A DNA stretch of 64,000 nt from Microbacterium esteraromaticum (GTDB taxonomy: Bacteria > Actinomycetota > Actinomycetes > Actinomycetales > Microbacteriaceae): the NCBI RefSeq assembly GCF_028747645.1, contig NZ_CP118100.1, positions 2,790,001 to 2,854,000 on the forward strand, read 5' to 3'. Under the pieces are notes generated by a model. It saw nothing but the letters and a program-made list of their open reading frames with translations. It was not told the DNA's origin and ran no database searches. The translations under genes were made by a program, and so were the position numbers. Shown here piece by piece: positions 61,526-64,000 of this stretch; the stretch's first letter is position 1; every line of letters begins with the position of its first letter.

Positions 61526-62715
61526 CAGCCCGCGGCTTCCTCGGCGCGCTCCTGCACATCGATCGCCGCCGTGTCAGGCACGTACTCGGCGATGTGGCGC
61601 TCATCGACACCGACGTACGCCGACAGCGGGCGGATCAGCGCGTTCGAGGCCTGCTGTTCGAGGACGTGCGCGGTCCATCCGGTGATGCGCGCGGCGATGA
61701 ACAACGGCGTGAAGGTGAGCGTGTCGTAGCCGATCAGGTTGTACGCCGGGCCCGACGGGTAGTCGAGGTTCGGGTAGATGCCCTTGCGCGAGACGAACTC
61801 GTTCTCGAGCGTCTCGTAGAGTTCGGCGACATCGGGGCGGTCGTAGTGCGCGACGAGGGTGTCGAGCGCCGCCTTCATGGTGGGCACGCGCGAGTCGCCG
61901 CGCTTGTACACGCGGTGCCCGAAGCCCATGATCTTGCGCTTCTCGGCGAGGGCGGCATCCAGCCAGCCGACGACCTCCGAGGCCGATCCGATCTCATCGA
62001 AGATGTGCATGACGGCCTCGTTGGCGCCACCGTGCAGTGGCCCCTTCAGCGCACCGATCGCACCGACGACGGCCGAGTACAGATCGCTCAGCGTCGAGGT
62101 GATCACCCGGGCGGTGAAGGTCGAGGCGTTGAAGGAGTGCTCTGCGTACAGGATCATCGAGCGGTTGAACGCGTCGACGACGACCGGGTCGGGCTCTTCG
62201 CCGAACGTGAGCCACAGGAAGTTCGCCGCGTAGTCGAGGTCGTCGCGCGGATCGATCATCGCCTGCCCACGGCGGCGACGCTGACCGTACGAGACGATCG
62301 CCGGCAGCACGGCGAACAGCTGCAGGCTGCGCTGCAGGTTCTGCTCGGGGGTGCCGACGGCATCGAGCACATTGCCGGTGCCCGCGGTCTCGATCGCACC
62401 GATGACGCTGACGGCGGTGCGCACCTCGTCCATCGGGTGCGCGTCGAGCGGCAGCGCGTCGATCGCCGCCTTCACCTTGGGCGGAAGCGCACGGTGCGCA
62501 CGCTCGGTCGCGCGGAAGTCTGCCAGCTGTGCGGCCGTGGGCAGCTCGCCGTGCCACAGCAGGTAGGCGACCGCCTCGAACGGCTGGGTGGCCGCGAGCT
62601 CCTGCACGGGATAGCCCCGATACAGCAGGCTGTTGGTCTCGGGATTGACCTTGCTGATCGCCGTCACATCGGCGACGACTCCGGCCAGCCCCTTCTTGAT
62701 CTCGGTCTCGCTCAT
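61525..62715 (-). CDS. prpC: 2-methylcitrate synthase / citrate synthase
   Basis: A 396-residue citrate-synthase-family enzyme. MSETEIKKGLAGVVADVTAI, SKVNPETNSLLYRGYPVQEL is the PrpC-type start; catalytic residues lie in GGANEAVMHIFDEIG, KIMGFGHRVYKRGDSR and the C-terminal DRPDVAELYETLE region. It condenses propionyl-CoA with oxaloacetate, with likely side activity on acetyl-CoA. It is 18 bp downstream of prpB and overlaps the thiolase by 1 bp. Confidence 0.95.
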   Translation of the reverse strand: MSETEIKKGLAGVVADVTAISKVNPETNSLLYRGYPVQELAATQPFEAVAYLLWHGELPTAAQLADFRATERAHRALPPKVKAAIDALPLDAHPMDEVRTAVSVIGAIETAGTGNVLDAVGTPEQNLQRSLQLFAVLPAIVSYGQRRRRGQAMIDPRDDLDYAANFLWLTFGEEPDPVVVDAFNRSMILYAEHSFNASTFTARVITSTLSDLYSAVVGAIGALKGPLHGGANEAVMHIFDEIGSASEVVGWLDAALAEKRKIMGFGHRVYKRGDSRVPTMKAALDTLVAHYDRPDVAELYETLENEFVSRKGIYPNLDYPSGPAYNLIGYDTLTFTPLFIAARITGWTAHVLEQQASNALIRPLSAYVGVDERHIAEYVPDTAAIDVQERAEEAAG

Positions 62716-62733
62716 TCCGTCACTCCCTCGTGT

Positions 62734-63633
62734 TCAGCGATCGATGGTGAAGTTGAAGACGCCCGAGTCGAACCGGTTGTACGACTCGTAGTCGATCAGG
62801 TCGTAGAGATCGGCGCGGTGCTGCATCTCGCCGAGCTTCGAGGTCAGGTGGCCCTCGTCGATCAACGTATCAAGGGCACGACCGGTCGCGCCCATCGCGA
62901 TACGCAGCATCGACACCGGCCAGATGACGATGTTCACGCCGACGTCACGCAGCTGATCGACGCTGAACAGGTCGCTCTTGCCGAACTCGGTCATGTTCGC
63001 CAGGATCGGCACGTCGACGGCGGCGCGGATCGCGGCGAACTCGTCGAGCGAGCGCATCGCCTCGGGGAAGATCGCGTCGGCACCGGCATCCACCAGCGCC
63101 TTGGCGCGGTCCTTCGCCGCCTCCAGCCCATCGACGGCGGCGATGTCGGTGCGCGCCATGATGAGGAAGTTCTCGTCACGACGCGCATCGACGGCGGCGC
63201 GGATGCACTTGACCGCGGTGTCGGCGTCGACGACGGCCTTGCCGTCGAGATGCCCGCAGCGCTTGGGGTTGACCTGGTCCTCGATGTGGGCGCCGGCGAT
63301 ACCGGCATCCTCCATCGATTGGATCGTGCGCGCGACGTTCATCGGCTCGCCGAACCCGGTGTCGGCGTCGATGATGGTCGGCAGGTCGGTCATGCGCGAG
63401 ATCTGCTGCCCGCGACCGGCGACCTCGGTGAGCGTGGTCAAGCCGATGTCGGGCAGCCCGAGGTCGGCAGAGAGCACGGCGCCCGAGATGTAGACGCCCT
63501 CGAAGCCCTTCTGCTCGATCAGGCGTGCGCTGAGCGGGTTGAAGGCACCGGGAAAGCGCAGCAGCTCACCCGAGGCGAGGCGCTCGCGGAACGCCCGACG
63601 CTTCTCGTGCGCGGGAACGGTCGAGTACAGCAT
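62734..63633 (-). CDS. prpB: methylisocitrate lyase
   Basis: A 299-residue isocitrate-lyase-superfamily enzyme that cleaves 2-methylisocitrate to pyruvate and succinate. The catalytic KRCGH motif is at residues 124-128 (Cys126). ADTGFGEPMNVARTI carries metal ligands, as does the IEDQ segment. The ATG overlaps the stop of a 49-codon mini-gene in a TGATG (63635-63631); in the presumed ancestral arrangement it would overlap the prpD stop directly. Confidence 0.95.
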   Translation of the reverse strand: MLYSTVPAHEKRRAFRERLASGELLRFPGAFNPLSARLIEQKGFEGVYISGAVLSADLGLPDIGLTTLTEVAGRGQQISRMTDLPTIIDADTGFGEPMNVARTIQSMEDAGIAGAHIEDQVNPKRCGHLDGKAVVDADTAVKCIRAAVDARRDENFLIMARTDIAAVDGLEAAKDRAKALVDAGADAIFPEAMRSLDEFAAIRAAVDVPILANMTEFGKSDLFSVDQLRDVGVNIVIWPVSMLRIAMGATGRALDTLIDEGHLTSKLGEMQHRADLYDLIDYESYNRFDSGVFNFTIDR

Positions 63634-63649
63634 CAGAACAGCCCCTTCG
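63628..63649. repeat. 22-bp direct repeat, copy 1 (prpB start)
   Basis: It begins CAGCATCAGAACAG and is identical over 22 bp to 63777-63798; the bases on both sides differ. It includes the prpB start codon. Together the copies bracket the family-1 element at 63675-63759. Confidence 0.9.
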
Positions 63650-63782
63650 TTCGCTCGGTGTTCGCTCGCTCGATGTTCGTAACTCCGGAGATTCTGGCGC
63701 CAGCGCCGCTCCTGGGCGAGATTCGGGCGAAATCGCGACGATTCTCCGGAGTTGTGAACGCGCAGCCCGGCAGGCTCAGCAT
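63633..63782 (-). CDS. 49-codon mini-gene created by a repeat insertion
   Basis: The frame starts [18 protein letters not shown] and ends ERTKGLF, the last residues copying the PrpD C-terminus. Its ATG overlaps the prpD stop and its stop overlaps the prpB ATG, both as TGATG, so coupled translation prpD to mini-gene to prpB is possible. Most of it is the palindromic element 63675-63759. I do not claim a function for the peptide; it may simply keep ribosomes moving through the insertion. Confidence 0.6.
   Translation of the reverse strand: MLSLPGCAFTTPENRRDFARISPRSGAGARISGVTNIERANTERTKGLF
63675..63759. repeat. 85-bp palindromic repeat, family 1, copy C
   Basis: GTTCGTAACTCCGGAGATTC at the left and GATTCTCCGGAGTTGTGAAC at the right form the family-1 ends. 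It lies between prpD and prpB, inside the 22-bp direct duplication, which looks like a target-site or junction duplication. Confidence 0.85.
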
Positions 63783-63798
63783 CAGAACAGCCCCTTCG
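63777..63798. repeat. 22-bp direct repeat, copy 2 (prpD end)
   Basis: Identical to 63628-63649. It covers the last codons and stop of prpD (KGLF, stop) and the ATG of the mini-gene. Offset between the copies is 149 bp. Confidence 0.9.
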
Positions 63799-64000
63799 GG
63801 GCGTCGGCGGATGCCAGCAGGCCGGGCTTCGCGATGATCGACAGCTCGGCGACCTCGTCCGCGGTCAGCTCGGGCAGGCGCTGGACGAGCTCGAGGAAGC
63901 GGTCGATCTCTGCCGGCTCGAGCACGGGCTCGGCGAGGATGCGGAACTTGTTGATGTAGTTCTCGCGGGCGAACGGGCGGGCCCCCAGCGGGTGGGCATC
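63782..64000 (-). CDS. prpD: 2-methylcitrate dehydratase, C-terminal end only
   Basis: The last 72 residues of a protein cut off by the window edge. [20 protein letters not shown] is the conserved PrpD C-terminal region, and the chain ends [10 protein letters not shown]. PrpD dehydrates 2-methylcitrate to 2-methylaconitate. It is the first prp gene visible, upstream of the mini-gene and prpB. Confidence 0.9.
   Translation of the reverse strand, partial: DAHPLGARPFARENYINKFRILAEPVLEPAEIDRFLELVQRLPELTADEVAELSIIAKPGLLASADAPKGLF

Noticed and set aside
63628..63798. Direct repeats considered as a phage attachment site
   Set aside because: No integrase or phage gene lies between the copies and only 127 bp separate them; a repeat insertion or junction duplication fits better.

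Overview
The window is high-GC, almost fully coding actinobacterial DNA. The GGATGC/GCATCC bias inside genes, the frequent ATGA, GTGA and TGATG gene couplings, and the gene content (fused Actinobacteria-type PutA, PucR, BCCT transporter, LacI-controlled galTKE) suggest Microbacteriaceae, probably Microbacterium. This placement is inferred from composition and protein resemblance. No tRNA, rRNA, CRISPR array, transposase or phage gene was seen.

Layout. 1-7 kb: a DUF2264 protein, a LacI repressor and a galT-galK-galE Leloir set with a visible promoter and operator. 7-17 kb: amine/polyamine and beta-alanine type catabolism (aminobutyraldehyde dehydrogenase, Lrp regulator, FAD amine oxidase, cupin, PucR, MmsA-like dehydrogenase, class III aminotransferase), interrupted at 11.2-12.1 kb by an odd two-gene patch: an AAA-ATPase stub and a two-helix membrane protein. 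17-25 kb: a first PutA with a LysR regulator, a beta-class DNA methyltransferase, a lipoate ligase, a lipase-like hydrolase and CutC. 25-34 kb: MarR plus MFS exporters, a membrane-anchored molybdopterin oxidoreductase, an ABC-2 exporter and a BCCT transporter. 34-43 kb: an arginine-to-glutamate set (ArgZ/DDAH-like enzyme, ornithine aminotransferase, a second PutA) around a small XRE/membrane-protein operon. 43-51 kb: pntAB, then etfB-etfA-cytochrome b. 51-64 kb: valine degradation (MmsA, acyl-CoA dehydrogenase, MmsB, enoyl-CoA hydratase), PEP synthase with its regulator PpsR, then a thiolase and the methylcitrate cycle (prpD end, prpB, prpC).

The right half reads as one metabolic theme. Valine and other substrates yield reduced ETF and propionyl-CoA. 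Propionyl-CoA goes through the methylcitrate cycle to pyruvate and succinate, PEP synthase returns pyruvate to gluconeogenesis, and the transhydrogenase and ETF-linked cytochrome balance electrons. The middle feeds arginine, ornithine, proline and polyamines into glutamate or succinate.

The most unusual signal is a set of short palindromic repeats of fixed length, scattered through gene junctions and twice inside or at the edge of coding sequence: 85-86 bp (3 copies), 62 bp (4 copies) and 61 bp (2 copies), plus single hairpins. One 85-bp copy lies between prpD and prpB inside an exact 22-bp direct duplication of the TGATG junction. This leaves a 49-codon mini-gene with TGATG couplings on both sides. 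Another copy is read in frame inside the DNA methyltransferase. A third carries the gal promoter, operator and galT start. Also notable are an ETF-linked cytochrome b with three evenly spaced LRRGLPR-GGEPWPP motifs and the ATPase-stub/membrane-protein pair.
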